Below, piece by piece: positions 8,715 to 17,935 of a DNA stretch of 64,000 bases. A program made the position numbers and the translations under genes. The notes under the pieces were generated by a model. The model searched no databases. It worked only from the letters and a program-made list of their open reading frames with translations, and was not told the origin of the DNA. Positions within the stretch are counted from its first letter, which is position 1. Every line of letters starts with the position of its first letter. Source of the stretch: Cohnella candidum (GTDB lineage: Bacteria; Bacillota; Bacilli; Paenibacillales; Paenibacillaceae); assembly GCF_003713065.1 (NCBI RefSeq), contig NZ_CP033433.1, positions 2,536,001 through 2,600,000 of the forward strand, given 5' to 3'.

Positions 8715-9536
8715 TTACATCCAGCGATGGAACGCCGAAACGGAATTGGCGAAAAACGCGGCCACAAGCAGCGCGTATCCGATCAGGTTCCAACGCGCCA
8801 CCTTCGTTCCGTCATCTCCGGATGCGGTTCTCCGCAGCAGGTAGACGACGTAAAGGATTCCGGCGGCGAAGGAGAGGAGCACTTTCTCGTCCAGCAGGGA
8901 ACGCGCCCTGCCGTCGAGCAGCAAAGCCGCCGTTCCGGTCGACAAGGACAGGAACAGCAGCGGAACCCCGATCAACCCCGCCCGGAAAGCGTACCGGTCG
9001 ATGAGCTCCAAGCTGGGCATCCGGCTGAGAACCGGCGTCCAACGCTTTTTCTTCAGGCGCTCGTGCAAGAAGAGATACATGCCTCCCAAAATCGCGGCGA
9101 CGGTCAACACGGCGAACGAAACGGTAATGAGGCCGATATGCACGACGAGCAGCCGTTTGGCCGCCTCCCAAGAGGAAAGAACGAAGTTCCGGTGCGGCCG
9201 CTGCAGCAGGTTCATGGCCAAAACCGCGAATCCGACGACATTGACGAACAGCACGAGCAGCTCGGCCCGAAGCCAGCGGTTCACAAGGAAGGACAGCGAC
9301 ACCAGCAGCCAAGAAACGAAAAATAAAAAGTCCTTGAGCGAAAGCTCCGCCACCGAAAAACGCTGGATCAGCAGCAAGATCAGGAAGATCGTCTGCAAGA
9401 CCCAGACGAAAACAAGCAGCCCTGTTCCCGCTTTTCTCGCGCTCCGGCTGCCGGATGCGGCGTCGGACGCGAAGAAAAGCAAGCTCAGGGCATATACGTA
9501 AAGTACGGCATCGGTCAACCAGTCTTGCGTCAACAT
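8715..9536 (-). CDS. hemX: HemX / CcsA-like integral membrane protein
   Basis: Cytochrome c assembly-like membrane protein, 273 aa, with about eight hydrophobic helices from residue 8 to the C-terminus (for example LLVFVWVLQTIFLILLLI). In B. subtilis HemX lowers the amount of HemA protein; that role is assumed here from synteny. GGGAGG lies 9 nt before the ATG. It is separated from hemA by 54 bp that hold a perfect palindrome and runs closely into the siroheme dehydrogenase gene. Confidence 0.86.
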   Translation of the reverse strand: MLTQDWLTDAVLYVYALSLLFFASDAASGSRSARKAGTGLLVFVWVLQTIFLILLLIQRFSVAELSLKDFLFFVSWLLVSLSFLVNRWLRAELLVLFVNVVGFAVLAMNLLQRPHRNFVLSSWEAAKRLLVVHIGLITVSFAVLTVAAILGGMYLFLHERLKKKRWTPVLSRMPSLELIDRYAFRAGLIGVPLLFLSLSTGTAALLLDGRARSLLDEKVLLSFAAGILYVVYLLRRTASGDDGTKVARWNLIGYALLVAAFFANSVSAFHRWM

Positions 9537-9563
9537 GGGGCAGCGCCTCCCCTGGACTCGGGT

Positions 9564-9583
9564 CAGCCGGTTGCAACCGGCTG
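9564..9583. repeat. Perfect 20-bp palindrome in the hemA-hemX gap
   Basis: CAGCCGGTTG followed by its exact reverse complement CAACCGGCTG. There is no T-run, so it is not an obvious terminator. It could be an operator or an mRNA-processing/stability hairpin between the first two operon genes. Confidence 0.6.
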
Positions 9584-9590
9584 CCGGATT

Positions 9591-10985
9591 CTACTGGAGT
9601 GCGCCCGCCAGCCGGCCGAGCAGCGTCTCCAATTCGCGAACGGCGCCGGCAGGCTCCTGGGATTCGTTTTCCTTGCGGGACTTGCGCTCGCTAACGGCTT
9701 CTTCCTTCAGCTTGGAAACCTCATCCTCCAAGGAGAACAGCTGGACGAACAGCTTCATCGCTTCCTCGCCCTTCTTCTCCGCCGCAAGCTCCTTGATGCG
9801 AAGGATGGGGTCGTGGATCATTTGGTTCACCATGCTCTTGGTCAGTTTGCGGATCACCTTCTGCTCCCGGTCATCCAAATCCGGAAGCTTGCGGAGCATG
9901 CTCTCCAACGTGCTTTCCTGGATGGCGGCCGCCTTCTCCTGCAGGGCGCGGATGAGCGGGCTGACGCCGAGCGTCGCGAACCATTCGCGGTACGCTTCTT
10001 GCTCTTCGGAGATCATTGCTTCGATGACCGCCGCTTCCTTGCGGCGTTTCTCCAGGTTCCCTTCGACGATCCCTTCAAGGTCGTCAATATCGTAAAGGAA
10101 AACGTTCGGAATGTCTCCGCATGCAGGATCGATATCCCGCGGCACGGCGATGTCGATCAGGAAAAGCGGACGTTTCTTGCGTTTGGCCATCGCCTGCTCG
10201 ATCGCGCCGCGCTCCAGGACGAACCGTTCCGCGCCGGTGCTGCTGATCACGATATCGGCTTCATCCAAGCGGCTGAGCGCCTCTTCCATGGAAAGCGCCG
10301 TCCCGTCGAACTTGCCTGCGAGTTCCTCGGCGCGGGAAACCGTACGTCCCGCGACGAATACTTTCTTCGCGCCGTTCGCGTGCAGATGGCGTGCGGTCAG
10401 CTCGCTCATTTTGCCCGCGCCGACGATCATGACCGTCTTATCGGTAAATCGGCCGAAAATTTTCTTGCCCAGTTCCACCGCCGCATAACTGACGGAGACG
10501 GCGTTTTCGCCGATCGAGGTTTCGGAGTGCGCCCGCTTGGCCAGCGTGACCGCTTGCTTGAACAGCCGGTTGAAAATCGTGCCGGTGGTCCCGTTCTCCT
10601 GCGCCTGGAGGAACGCGTCCCGAACTTGGCCCAGGATCTGCGTCTCGCCCAGCACCATCGAATCGAGCCCGCTGGTGACGCGGAACAAATGTTCCACCGC
10701 CTGATCGTCTTCGTGCATATATAAATGTTTGTTGAATTCCTGCCTCGGAATTTGGAACCATTGCTCCATGAATGCCCGCACGTAATGGCCGCACAAATGC
10801 AGGCGATCCACCACTACGTAAATTTCCGTACGATTGCAGGTCGCGACGATTACGCCTTCGAGAATGCCCGTCGTCTTTTTGAGCGACTGAAGCGCCTCGA
10901 GCGTATCGCCTTCCGCAAGCGCGAAACGTTCCCGGATTTCCACGGGGGCCGTCCGGTAGTTCAAGCCGACGACAATCAGATGCAT
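9591..10985 (-). CDS. hemA: Glutamyl-tRNA reductase
   Basis: NADPH-dependent reduction of glutamyl-tRNA to glutamate-1-semialdehyde, the committing step of the C5 pathway. 464 aa. Nucleophile C50 in VIVATCNRTEIY, substrate segment VLGETQILGQVRDAF, and NADPH-binding VMIVGAGKMSELTARHL (about residue 185). The second of two close ATGs (10985) is preferred because the AAGGCGGTG site abuts the first one (10991). First gene of a six-gene minus-strand operon. The N-terminus carries no obvious heme-binding cysteine beyond C50. Confidence 0.96.
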   Translation of the reverse strand: MHLIVVGLNYRTAPVEIRERFALAEGDTLEALQSLKKTTGILEGVIVATCNRTEIYVVVDRLHLCGHYVRAFMEQWFQIPRQEFNKHLYMHEDDQAVEHLFRVTSGLDSMVLGETQILGQVRDAFLQAQENGTTGTIFNRLFKQAVTLAKRAHSETSIGENAVSVSYAAVELGKKIFGRFTDKTVMIVGAGKMSELTARHLHANGAKKVFVAGRTVSRAEELAGKFDGTALSMEEALSRLDEADIVISSTGAERFVLERGAIEQAMAKRKKRPLFLIDIAVPRDIDPACGDIPNVFLYDIDDLEGIVEGNLEKRRKEAAVIEAMISEEQEAYREWFATLGVSPLIRALQEKAAAIQESTLESMLRKLPDLDDREQKVIRKLTKSMVNQMIHDPILRIKELAAEKKGEEAMKLFVQLFSLEDEVSKLKEEAVSERKSRKENESQEPAGAVRELETLLGRLAGALQ

Positions 10986-11037
10986 GAGCATTCACCGCCT
11001 TTCTCGAAGGATGCAGACCCGCTTAAGGTCAAGCCTC

Positions 11038-11046
11038 ATTATACCA
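11038..11046 (-). promoter_or_regulatory. Extended -10 promoter of the hem operon
   Basis: Minus strand TGGTATAAT, a perfect TATAAT with the extended TG element, 53 bp before the hemA start. No good -35 hexamer is found at 17 bp (GTGAGC), which is common for extended -10 promoters. Confidence 0.65.
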
Positions 11047-11148
11047 CTTTCGACAACCCGGCTCACGCCGCAAATTTGAAAAGTTTATGAAAACGGAGCT
11101 TCGCCCCTTTTCTATTGTCGACGCCTTATTAGCAGGATATTCCCGAAG

Positions 11149-11181
11149 AAAACCAAAAGCCATGAGGGGGATCCTCATGGC
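11149..11181 (-). terminator. Terminator downstream of speD
   Basis: 9-bp stem GCCATGAGG / CCTCATGGC (11159-11167, 11173-11181) followed on the minus strand by TTTTGGTTTT. It isolates speD from the hem operon promoter. Confidence 0.85.
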
Positions 11182-11201
11182 CTTCTCATCGTATGTTCGG
11201 G

Positions 11202-11600
11202 TTATACGAGCTCGACCTGTTTCATGACCGGCTCTTCGACTTGCATTTCACCCAGGCCGCGAACGAGTTTTTTCGCGTAAGTGCGCTCAGGCTTCAAGAC
11301 GCCAACGAGATAATCGATCGCCGCTTGCGGATCGACCGTTTCGCCGCAGGTGTAGCAATCGATGGCGGCAAAACCTTTCTCGGGATACGTGTGAATCGAG
11401 AGATGGCTCTCCGAAAGCAGAACCAGAACCGTTGCCCCTTGAGGTTCGAATTGTTTGGCTTGAACCGATAGAACGGTGGCGCCGCAAGCTTCGGCTGCCT
11501 CGACCATGTGCGATTGGAGAAGTTCGGCGTTGTTCAACGTATCGAAGTTTACTCCCCAAGTGTCCACCGCAACGTGCCGTCCGAAAGTAGAGTATTCCAT
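11202..11600 (-). CDS. speD: S-adenosylmethionine decarboxylase proenzyme
   Basis: Supplies decarboxylated SAM as aminopropyl donor for spermidine synthesis. 132 aa, bacterial/archaeal short form (SpeH type). The self-processing site is in LLSESHLSIHTYPE: cleavage before S65 makes the pyruvoyl cofactor. Catalytic C-containing segment GFAAIDCYTCGE is also present. GGGGGAA precedes the ATG. It is a single-gene unit with its own terminator and a long AT-rich, structured upstream region. Confidence 0.96.
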   Translation of the reverse strand: MEYSTFGRHVAVDTWGVNFDTLNNAELLQSHMVEAAEACGATVLSVQAKQFEPQGATVLVLLSESHLSIHTYPEKGFAAIDCYTCGETVDPQAAIDYLVGVLKPERTYAKKLVRGLGEMQVEEPVMKQVELV

Positions 11601-11650
11601 CTTTCGGTTCCCCCTTCCTAGGAATAAAATGTGAAGCTGATTTCATCCGC

Positions 11651-11728
11651 TAGGACCTACGTCATTCACTTCTCGAGGGAATTTGCTCTCTCATCGCATT
11701 CCGTTCCTGAGTGAATCCTGGTTCCTAT
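11651..11728 (-). promoter_or_regulatory. Candidate structured leader upstream of speD
   Basis: Nested complementary segments are visible: ATTCACT (11664-11670) with AGTGAAT (11710-11716), inside them GGAAT (11678-11682) with ATTCC (11698-11702), and outside them TAGGACC with GGTTCCTA. Together they would make one long interrupted stem-loop in the speD 5' UTR. I do not recognise a named RNA family. A weak candidate promoter (TTGCAA, 17 bp, TATTTT; 11776-11748) lies upstream. The rest of 11730-11907 is AT-rich with nothing else recognised. Confidence 0.35.
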
Positions 11729-11907
11729 TGTGTTGTCAACGAAAATAAAAATAACATCTATCGCCCTGAATTGCAACAACTTTTTTTAGACAGTTTTACC
11801 CCCGTCCAACCCGCGCCGGGCTTGGCGTTAGCCCGTTTTTCGGATCTTCGGTTTCCCCGGCGCCCGCAACGTCCACCCCATGCGGTTTTCGGGGGCTTCG
11901 CGGCCTG

Positions 11908-11940
11908 CCCAAAATAAGAAGAGCCGCACTCGGCGGCTCC
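11908..11940 (-). terminator. Terminator downstream of the 196-aa conserved gene
   Basis: GAGCCGC / GCGGCTC (11921-11927, 11933-11939), 5-nt loop, and a T-rich tail TTCTTATTTT on the minus strand. Confidence 0.85.
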
Positions 11941-11965
11941 TGCGATGAGGCAATATGAGAGTATT

Positions 11966-12556
11966 TTAAGCTTCCAGAACGAACAGCAGGCGGCTGTGGT
12001 ACTTCAACCGTTCGTCGATTTCACGGATACTTCCGGGGTCCGCAGCGCGATTGCGCCGATCCAACAGCTCGTTGACCGACTGCTTCAGCCTTCCGATCTC
12101 TTCTTCGACGGAACAAAGTTGGAACTGGGCTTCCATTCTTCCGAGCGTGTCGCGGTATTCGAACACGGTACGTACGGCGTTCCCTTTGCATTCGGCGATC
12201 CGGATGACCGCGCCCTGCATATAGTGGTACACCATCGTAAAGCCTTCGTAAATCCGGTTGACGACCGCGTCGCCCTTGAAGGCAGAAACCATTTTGCGAA
12301 GGACGTTCGTCAGTTTGGGCTGCACGACCCTGCAGGTCAGCCGGCAACGGTAGTTCCCTTCGGAACGCTCAAAGGTTAAGCGGATAGATTCGCCGCCCGC
12401 GTCGTCCTCCAGGACGACCTCCTGATTGCCGTTCTCCAGAACGAACACCTGCAGGCGAAGCTGCTGGGCTCCGCACAAGGCAAGAAGCCTCGGCATATCG
12501 GTTTCCGGCACGGTCAGATTGGCATTGACATACTCCGTGGCTACCCGTTGAGCCAT
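11966..12556 (-). CDS. Conserved protein of unknown function
   Basis: 196 aa, not assigned to a family with known activity. No signal peptide or membrane segment. The first 110 residues look like mixed alpha/beta (VNANLTVPETDMPRLLALC, RLQVFVLENGNQEVVLED). The C-terminal 45 residues are charged and probably a coiled coil (SVEEEIGRLKQSVNELLDRR, REIDERLKYHSRLL). The ATG at 12556 follows TTGAGGAG by 7 nt; an upstream ATG eight codons earlier has no site. A perfect TATAAT on the minus strand at 12628-12623 may be its -10, though no -35 is evident. It has its own terminator, so it is a single-gene unit between ysxC and speD. Confidence 0.7.
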   Translation of the reverse strand: MAQRVATEYVNANLTVPETDMPRLLALCGAQQLRLQVFVLENGNQEVVLEDDAGGESIRLTFERSEGNYRCRLTCRVVQPKLTNVLRKMVSAFKGDAVVNRIYEGFTMVYHYMQGAVIRIAECKGNAVRTVFEYRDTLGRMEAQFQLCSVEEEIGRLKQSVNELLDRRNRAADPGSIREIDERLKYHSRLLFVLEA

Positions 12557-12720
12557 AAAAATCTCCTCAATTCCCATTGTGTTGCGCGTTTGTCAAACCT
12601 TCAATACTTGTTACCCACCTTTATTATATGATAATCCTTCGGCCGTTTCTCGCGTCCCAGCCGCGATTTTCCCGCAAAAAACCCGTAAAAAACGATTCCT
12701 CCCGGCATCCGCCCGAAGTT

Positions 12721-13365
12721 TTACGCGTTATCCTCTGTTTCCTGCGGTACTTTATGGGGTTCAGAAGGGGACTCACTCGCGATTCCGGCCGCTTGCGCGA
12801 TGATGCTCCATAATTCATCCCTTCCTTGGCCCGTTTCCGACGAAAACACGACGAGCGGAAAGTGGCCCGGCATGCCGAGCGTTTGGCGGACGATCTTGGC
12901 GTGCTTCGGGATTTGGTTGCGGGAAATTTTGTCCGCCTTGGTCGCGACCACGCACATCGGGATGCCGTAGTGGGACAACCAGGCGAACATGTTCCGGTCT
13001 TCAGCCGACGGCGGGTGGCGCAAGTCCACGAGCTGCAGCACGAGCTTGAGCGGCTCCCGGTCGCGCAAGTAACGCTCCGCCAGCTTGCCCCACGCTTCCC
13101 GTTGGGTTTTGGCCACACGGGCGTAGCCGTATCCCGGAAAATCGACGAAGTAAAGAACTTCGTTGATTCGGTAATAGTTCAGCGTCTGCGTTTTGCCCGG
13201 CTGCGCACTCGTGCGGGCCAGGTTGCGTCGCAGCAGCATTTTGTTGATCAAGGAAGACTTGCCGACGTTGGAACGGCCGGCGAGGGCCACCTCCGGCAAA
13301 CCGTCCTCCGGAAATTGGCTCTCGCCGGCCGCGCTGATGACGAAATCGCTTGTTTTGATTTTCAT
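12721..13365 (-). CDS. ysxC: Ribosome biogenesis GTP-binding protein YsxC/EngB
   Basis: Essential TrmE-Era-EngA-YihA-Septin GTPase needed for late 50S ribosome assembly. 214 aa with G1 [11 protein letters not shown]3 VDFPGYGYA, and G4 VATKADK. ATG at 13365 chosen ([19 protein letters not shown]); GAAGGA lies about 12 nt upstream. It starts 28 nt after lonA, as in B. subtilis, and is probably co-transcribed with it. Confidence 0.95.
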   Translation of the reverse strand: MKIKTSDFVISAAGESQFPEDGLPEVALAGRSNVGKSSLINKMLLRRNLARTSAQPGKTQTLNYYRINEVLYFVDFPGYGYARVAKTQREAWGKLAERYLRDREPLKLVLQLVDLRHPPSAEDRNMFAWLSHYGIPMCVVATKADKISRNQIPKHAKIVRQTLGMPGHFPLVVFSSETGQGRDELWSIIAQAAGIASESPSEPHKVPQETEDNA

Positions 13366-13393
13366 GGAAAAGGAACGTCCTTCCGGTTTGGCG

Positions 13394-15841
13394 TCAGTGA
13401 GTGCCGAGCGGCGGCCCGTCTTCGGTCTCGGATTCCACGGTCGCCGGAATCGGCGCATCCGGGGTCGTTTCCAGCGCGACGGGGTCGCTGCCGACGGGCG
13501 GCGGTGCGATCAAGATCGGATCGGTCAGCGCGTGAAGCAGCACTTCGTCCATGTGCGAAACCGGCACGAACGTCATCGCTTCCCGCACGCTGTCCGGTAT
13601 ATCCCGCAGGTCGCGCTCGTTGTCCTTCGGAATCAGCACTTTGCGGATGCCGGCCCGATGCGCAGCCAAGGATTTCTCCTTCAAGCCGCCGATCGGAAGC
13701 ACGCGGCCTCGCAGCGTGATTTCCCCCGTCATCGCGACTTCGCGGGAGACCGGCCGGTTGGTCAGGGCCGAAATCAGCGCGGTCGCCATCGTGATCCCGG
13801 CGGACGGGCCGTCTTTGGGGATCGCCCCTTCGGGAATATGGATATGGATGTCGTTCTTCTCGTGGAAGTCCGAAGCGATCCCGAGCTCCTTCACCCGGCT
13901 GCGGGTATAGCTGAACGCGGCTTGAGCCGACTCTTTCATGACGTCGCCGAGTTTGCCCGTCAGGGTCAGCTTGCCGTTGCCCGGCATCACGGTGACTTCG
14001 ATGACCAGCGTGTCGCCGCCGACTTCCGTCCAGGCGAGTCCCGTGACGGCGCCGATCTGGTCTTCCTGCTCCGCCATGCCGTAACGGAACTTCGGCGGGC
14101 CTAGGTATTCCTTCAGCTTGGCGACGTCGACCGCGATCGGAGCCGATTCCGGATTCGCCACGATCTCCTTGGCCGCCTTGCGGCAAATGGAAGCCAGCTG
14201 CTGCTCCATGTTGCGGACGCCGGACTCCCGGGTGTATTCCCGGATGAGCGTAAGGACGGCTTCGGGCTTCACGTCCAGCTGCGATTCCTCCAGCCCGTGC
14301 TCCCGCTTCTGCTTCGGCAGCAGATGCTGCTCGGCGATTTTCTGCTTTTCCAGCTCGGTGTATCCCGGTACGGTAAGCAGCTCCATGCGGTCCAGCAGCG
14401 GCCGCGGGATGTTATGCACGACGTTGGCCGTCGTCACGAACATGACGTTGGACAGGTCGAACGGCATTTCGATGTAGTGGTCGCTGAACGTGGCGTTCTG
14501 CTCCGGGTCCAGCACCTCGAGGAGCGCGGACGCCGGGTCCCCGCGGAAGTCCATCGCCATTTTGTCGATTTCGTCCAGCAGGAAAACGGGGTTCTGCGTG
14601 CCGGCGGTGCGCATCCCTTGGATGACGCGGCCCGGCATCGCGCCCACGTAAGTGCGGCGGTGTCCTCGGATTTCAGCCTCGTCGCGGACGCCCCCGAGCG
14701 AGATGCGAACGAATTCGCGGCCCAAGGACTTCGCGATCGATCTCGCCAGCGAAGTTTTGCCGACGCCCGGCGGGCCGACGAAGCAAAGGATCGGACCTTT
14801 CAGTTTTTTCACGAGCTTCTGGACCGCCAAGTACTCGAGCACCCGTTCCTTCGGTTTCTCCAGGCCATAATGCTCTTCGTCCAGGATTTGCTCGGCCTTG
14901 GCGATGTCGAGATCGTCTTCCGTCTGCTTGTTCCACGGAAGGGCCAGCAGCCACTCCACGTAAGTACGGATGACCGCTCCTTCGGCGGAGGAGGCGGGCA
15001 TTTTCTCCAGCCGGTCGATTTCTTTCTCGACCTTGGCGGCGATTTTCTCCGGCAGCGAGGCTTCCTCCAGTTGGTTCCGGAGTTCTTCGACCTCGCCCGC
15101 GCGCCCTTCCTTCTCGCCCAGCTCTTTCTGGATCGCCTTCATTTGCTCGCGCAGGTAGTATTCCTTCTGCGTTTTTTCCATCTGCTTCTTCACGCGCTGG
15201 CTGATTTTGCGTTCCAGCTCGAGCACTTCGCGCTCGTTGTTCAGAAGATCGAGCACTTTCTCGAGCCGGGAGCGGACGTTCACCGTCTCGAGAATGTCTT
15301 GCTTATCTTTAATTTTCAGCGACAGATGGCTCGTGATGACGTCCGCCAGCCGGCCCGGCTGGTCGATGTCCGATACGGCGGCGAGCGTTTCCGGCGTGAC
15401 CTTCTTCGAAAGGTTGATGTAGTTCTCGAATTGGCTGAGGACGGCCCGCATGAGGGCATCCAACTCCGGATCCCCTTCTCCCGTCTCCTGCAATTCCTTG
15501 GCCAGAACTTCGTAGTATTGTTCGTTTGGCAAGTACTGTTCGATCTCCGCACGGTGGACGCCTTCCACCAGCACGCGGATCGTTCCGTTCGGCAGCTTGA
15601 GCATCTGGCGCACTTTCGCGACCGTACCGACGCGGTAGATATCGTCGTGCGTCGGTTCCTCGATGTTCACTTCCGATTGGGAACACAGAAGGATCATGTG
15701 ATCGTCGACCATGCTCTGCTCCAGCGCCTTAACCGACTTCTCCCGCCCGACGTCCAGATGAAGCACCATGCTGGGATACACGAGCAGCCCGCGCAGGGGC
15801 AGCAAAGGAATAGAACGGCTTCTCGTTTTGCCCGAACCCAT
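13394..15841 (-). CDS. lonA: ATP-dependent protease LonA
   Basis: Cytosolic AAA+ serine protease that degrades misfolded and regulatory proteins. 815 aa, full length. N-terminal substrate domain ([20 protein letters not shown]), coiled-coil region with [21 protein letters not shown]+ module with Walker [10 protein letters not shown] and Walker B VFLLDEID, then the protease domain with the catalytic Ser in [15 protein letters not shown] and the Lys in [14 protein letters not shown]. The ATG at 15841 follows AAGGAGGTG with ideal spacing; about 59 codons of open frame upstream are not coding. Has its own promoter and sits downstream of the lonB terminator. Confidence 0.97.
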   Translation of the reverse strand: MGSGKTRSRSIPLLPLRGLLVYPSMVLHLDVGREKSVKALEQSMVDDHMILLCSQSEVNIEEPTHDDIYRVGTVAKVRQMLKLPNGTIRVLVEGVHRAEIEQYLPNEQYYEVLAKELQETGEGDPELDALMRAVLSQFENYINLSKKVTPETLAAVSDIDQPGRLADVITSHLSLKIKDKQDILETVNVRSRLEKVLDLLNNEREVLELERKISQRVKKQMEKTQKEYYLREQMKAIQKELGEKEGRAGEVEELRNQLEEASLPEKIAAKVEKEIDRLEKMPASSAEGAVIRTYVEWLLALPWNKQTEDDLDIAKAEQILDEEHYGLEKPKERVLEYLAVQKLVKKLKGPILCFVGPPGVGKTSLARSIAKSLGREFVRISLGGVRDEAEIRGHRRTYVGAMPGRVIQGMRTAGTQNPVFLLDEIDKMAMDFRGDPASALLEVLDPEQNATFSDHYIEMPFDLSNVMFVTTANVVHNIPRPLLDRMELLTVPGYTELEKQKIAEQHLLPKQKREHGLEESQLDVKPEAVLTLIREYTRESGVRNMEQQLASICRKAAKEIVANPESAPIAVDVAKLKEYLGPPKFRYGMAEQEDQIGAVTGLAWTEVGGDTLVIEVTVMPGNGKLTLTGKLGDVMKESAQAAFSYTRSRVKELGIASDFHEKNDIHIHIPEGAIPKDGPSAGITMATALISALTNRPVSREVAMTGEITLRGRVLPIGGLKEKSLAAHRAGIRKVLIPKDNERDLRDIPDSVREAMTFVPVSHMDEVLLHALTDPILIAPPPVGSDPVALETTPDAPIPATVESETEDGPPLGTH

Positions 15842-15895
15842 GTCCGGCACCTCCTTAAGAAACGCTTCTGGAACGAGAAAGAAATTGTTTCCGTC

Positions 15896-15924
15896 ATTGT
15901 ACCAAATGTGACCCCGCGCCGCAA
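15896..15924 (-). promoter_or_regulatory. Sigma-A type promoter of lonA
   Basis: Minus strand TTGCGG (15924-15919), 17-bp spacer, TACAAT (15901-15896) with TGG immediately before the -10 (extended -10). No CtsR-type GGTCAAA repeat is visible around it. Confidence 0.7.
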
Positions 15925-15991
15925 AATCGCCTGTCCTTTTTGACGGCATCCCGAATAGGTTCCCCCTGCGGGGGCGGGGATTAAACGGCCG

Positions 15992-16016
15992 AAAAAAAGC
16001 CGTCCGAATGGACGGC
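15992..16016 (-). terminator. Terminator downstream of lonB
   Basis: GCCGTCC / GGACGGC (15999-16005, 16010-16016), loop GAAT, followed by seven Ts on the minus strand. Confidence 0.9.
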
Positions 16017-16038
16017 ATTTAAGTCGGCTGCGCCATGA

Positions 16039-17838
16039 TTATCCCTGGGCCGGCAGCCCCGCGGAAGGGCCGAGAGGGGCTTCCCGCCGATGGCCCGTTC
16101 CGTCCAACGGGGACGGTTCGCCCGCCGCCTGCCCGGCGTGAAGCACGGAGACGGCCGGCGTAGCGGCGAACGCGTCCGCCGCGATAGCGGAGTCCTGCGA
16201 CACGGTTCCGGGTTCCTCCATCGTCACGCGGTCCCCGAACACGTGATGGAACACCTCTTCCATCCGATCCACCGGGATGACCTTGACGCCTTCCAGCCCT
16301 TCGAAAATCTCCTGCGAGTTCTCCTTTGGAATGAGCACGGTTTCGGCCCCGGATTGGAACGCGGCCTCGACTTTGGCGATGACGCCGCCTACGGGCTTCA
16401 CCCGTCCGTGGATGCTGATTTCCCCGGTCATCGCGAGCTTATTGTCGACCGGCCTCTTGGTCATGGCCGATGCGATCGCGACGGCCATCGCTACCCCGGC
16501 GGAAGGACCGTCGACCGGCGTGCCTCCGGGGAAATTGATGTGCAGGTCGAAATTTTCCGGATGCAGTCCATAACGTCTAAGCACGGTCAAAACGTTGTCC
16601 ACCGAGCCTTTGGCCATGCTCTTACGGCGAAGCGTCCGCTGACCGCCGCCGAGCTCTTCTTCTTCGACGACGCCGGTAATCGTGAATTGCCCCCGGCCGG
16701 GAACGGCCGGAATCGCCGTCACTTCGATCTCCAGCAGAGCCCCCATGCTCGGCCCGTAAACCGCGAGCCCGTTGACGAGCCCGATTTGGGGCTCGGTTGG
16801 GATTTTGCGGTCCGGCCGCGGCGGGAGCTGGCTGCTGTTGACGACCCATTCCACGTCCGCGGCGCCGAGCGACGTCCGGTTCTCGGACAAAGCCAAGCCG
16901 GCGGCCAGCTGGATGATGTTCACCGCTTCCCTGCCGTTCGTCGCATAACGTTTCACGACCTCCACGGCTTCGGGCATCGGCTGGAAGCCGATTTTCTGGA
17001 TCGCGTTCTCCGCGATTTTACCGATCTCATCCGGCAGCAGCGGCCGGAAATACACTTCCATGCAACGGCTGCGGAGAGCCGGCGACAGCTCGCTGGGCGA
17101 GCGGGTGGTCGCGCCGACCAGACGGAAATCGGCGGGCAGCCCGTTTTGGAAAATATCGTGAATGTACATCGGAATGTTCGGATCTTCCGCATGGTAATAG
17201 GCGCTTTCGAGGAACACCTTCCTGTCCTCCAGCACTTTGAGCAGCTTGTTCATTTGGATCGGATGCAGTTCGCCGATCTCGTCGATGAACAGGATGCCCC
17301 CGTGCGCCTTCGTGACCGCTCCCGGCTTCGGCTGAGGAATGCCCGCGACTCCCATCGCCCCGGCACCCTGGTAGATCGGGTCGTGCACGGAACCGATCAG
17401 CGGGTCCGCGATGCCCCGTTCGTCGAAACGGGCCGTCGTCGCGTCGATCTCCGTGAACTTGGCGTCCTGACGGAACGGAGAGAGCGGGTTTTTCTTGGCT
17501 TCCTCCAAAATGACCCTCGCGGCCGCTGTTTTACCGACGCCCGGAGGCCCATACACGAGTACGTGCTGCGGATTGCTGCTGCATAACGCGGCTTTCAGGG
17601 CGCGGATGCCCTCCTTCTGCCCGACCAAGTCGTTCATGGAAGCCGGCCGCGTTTTTTCCGCCAGCGGTTTGGTCAAGGAAATCGAACGCAGCTTCCGCAG
17701 CTTATCCATTTCCTTGCGGGACTCGCGGTCCACCGCGCTCCGGTTCGATTTCTGGTTCCGCAGCAGGTTCCAGAAATATATGCCGATGATGACGGCGAAA
17801 AACACCTGAATCAGCATCAAAATCATGCTCAAGCTCAT
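16039..17838 (-). CDS. lonB: ATP-dependent protease LonB (sporulation-associated)
   Basis: Lon-type protease of spore formers; in B. subtilis it is made in the forespore. 599 aa. A single N-terminal membrane anchor (MILMLIQVFFAVIIGIYFW, about residues 5-23) replaces the large LonA N-domain. The AAA+ part has Walker [17 protein letters not shown] and Walker B GILFIDEIGE. The protease domain has the catalytic Ser in PVDGPSAGVAMAVAIAS and the Lys in VGGVIAKVEAAFQSG. The C-terminal tail (about 50 residues) is Ala/Pro-rich and looks unstructured. The ATG at 17838 follows GGGGAGGAAGAGG. Confidence 0.95.
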   Translation of the reverse strand: MSLSMILMLIQVFFAVIIGIYFWNLLRNQKSNRSAVDRESRKEMDKLRKLRSISLTKPLAEKTRPASMNDLVGQKEGIRALKAALCSSNPQHVLVYGPPGVGKTAAARVILEEAKKNPLSPFRQDAKFTEIDATTARFDERGIADPLIGSVHDPIYQGAGAMGVAGIPQPKPGAVTKAHGGILFIDEIGELHPIQMNKLLKVLEDRKVFLESAYYHAEDPNIPMYIHDIFQNGLPADFRLVGATTRSPSELSPALRSRCMEVYFRPLLPDEIGKIAENAIQKIGFQPMPEAVEVVKRYATNGREAVNIIQLAAGLALSENRTSLGAADVEWVVNSSQLPPRPDRKIPTEPQIGLVNGLAVYGPSMGALLEIEVTAIPAVPGRGQFTITGVVEEEELGGGQRTLRRKSMAKGSVDNVLTVLRRYGLHPENFDLHINFPGGTPVDGPSAGVAMAVAIASAMTKRPVDNKLAMTGEISIHGRVKPVGGVIAKVEAAFQSGAETVLIPKENSQEIFEGLEGVKVIPVDRMEEVFHHVFGDRVTMEEPGTVSQDSAIAADAFAATPAVSVLHAGQAAGEPSPLDGTGHRREAPLGPSAGLPAQG

Positions 17839-17875
17839 TATCCTCTTCCTCCCCGGCAAACACCCCGGAAACGCG

Positions 17876-17926
17876 AAAAAAATCCGGTATCCGGGCCTAT
17901 ACTGGATAGTATTGCCCGAATACCGG
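17876..17926 (-). terminator. Terminator downstream of the LysR gene
   Basis: 13-bp arms CCGGTATCCGGGC / GCCCGAATACCGG (17884-17896, 17914-17926; one G-T wobble) followed by seven Ts on the minus strand. The loop contains ACTGGATAGT, itself nearly palindromic with flanking bases. Confidence 0.85.
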
Positions 17927-17935
17927 AAGATATAG

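Noticed and set aside
11711..11917. 68-codon plus-strand frame upstream of speD
   Set aside because: No ribosome binding site, no similarity, spans the AT-rich leader and a terminator.
15896..15924. CtsR operator at the lonA promoter
   Set aside because: GGGGTCACATTTGG resembles only a fragment of the tandem GGTCAAA heptads; second heptad missing.
14297..15943. 548-codon open frame on the plus strand
   Set aside because: Antisense to lonA; same shadow effect of high-GC codon use.
16090..17586. 498-codon open frame on the plus strand
   Set aside because: Antisense to lonB, no motifs.
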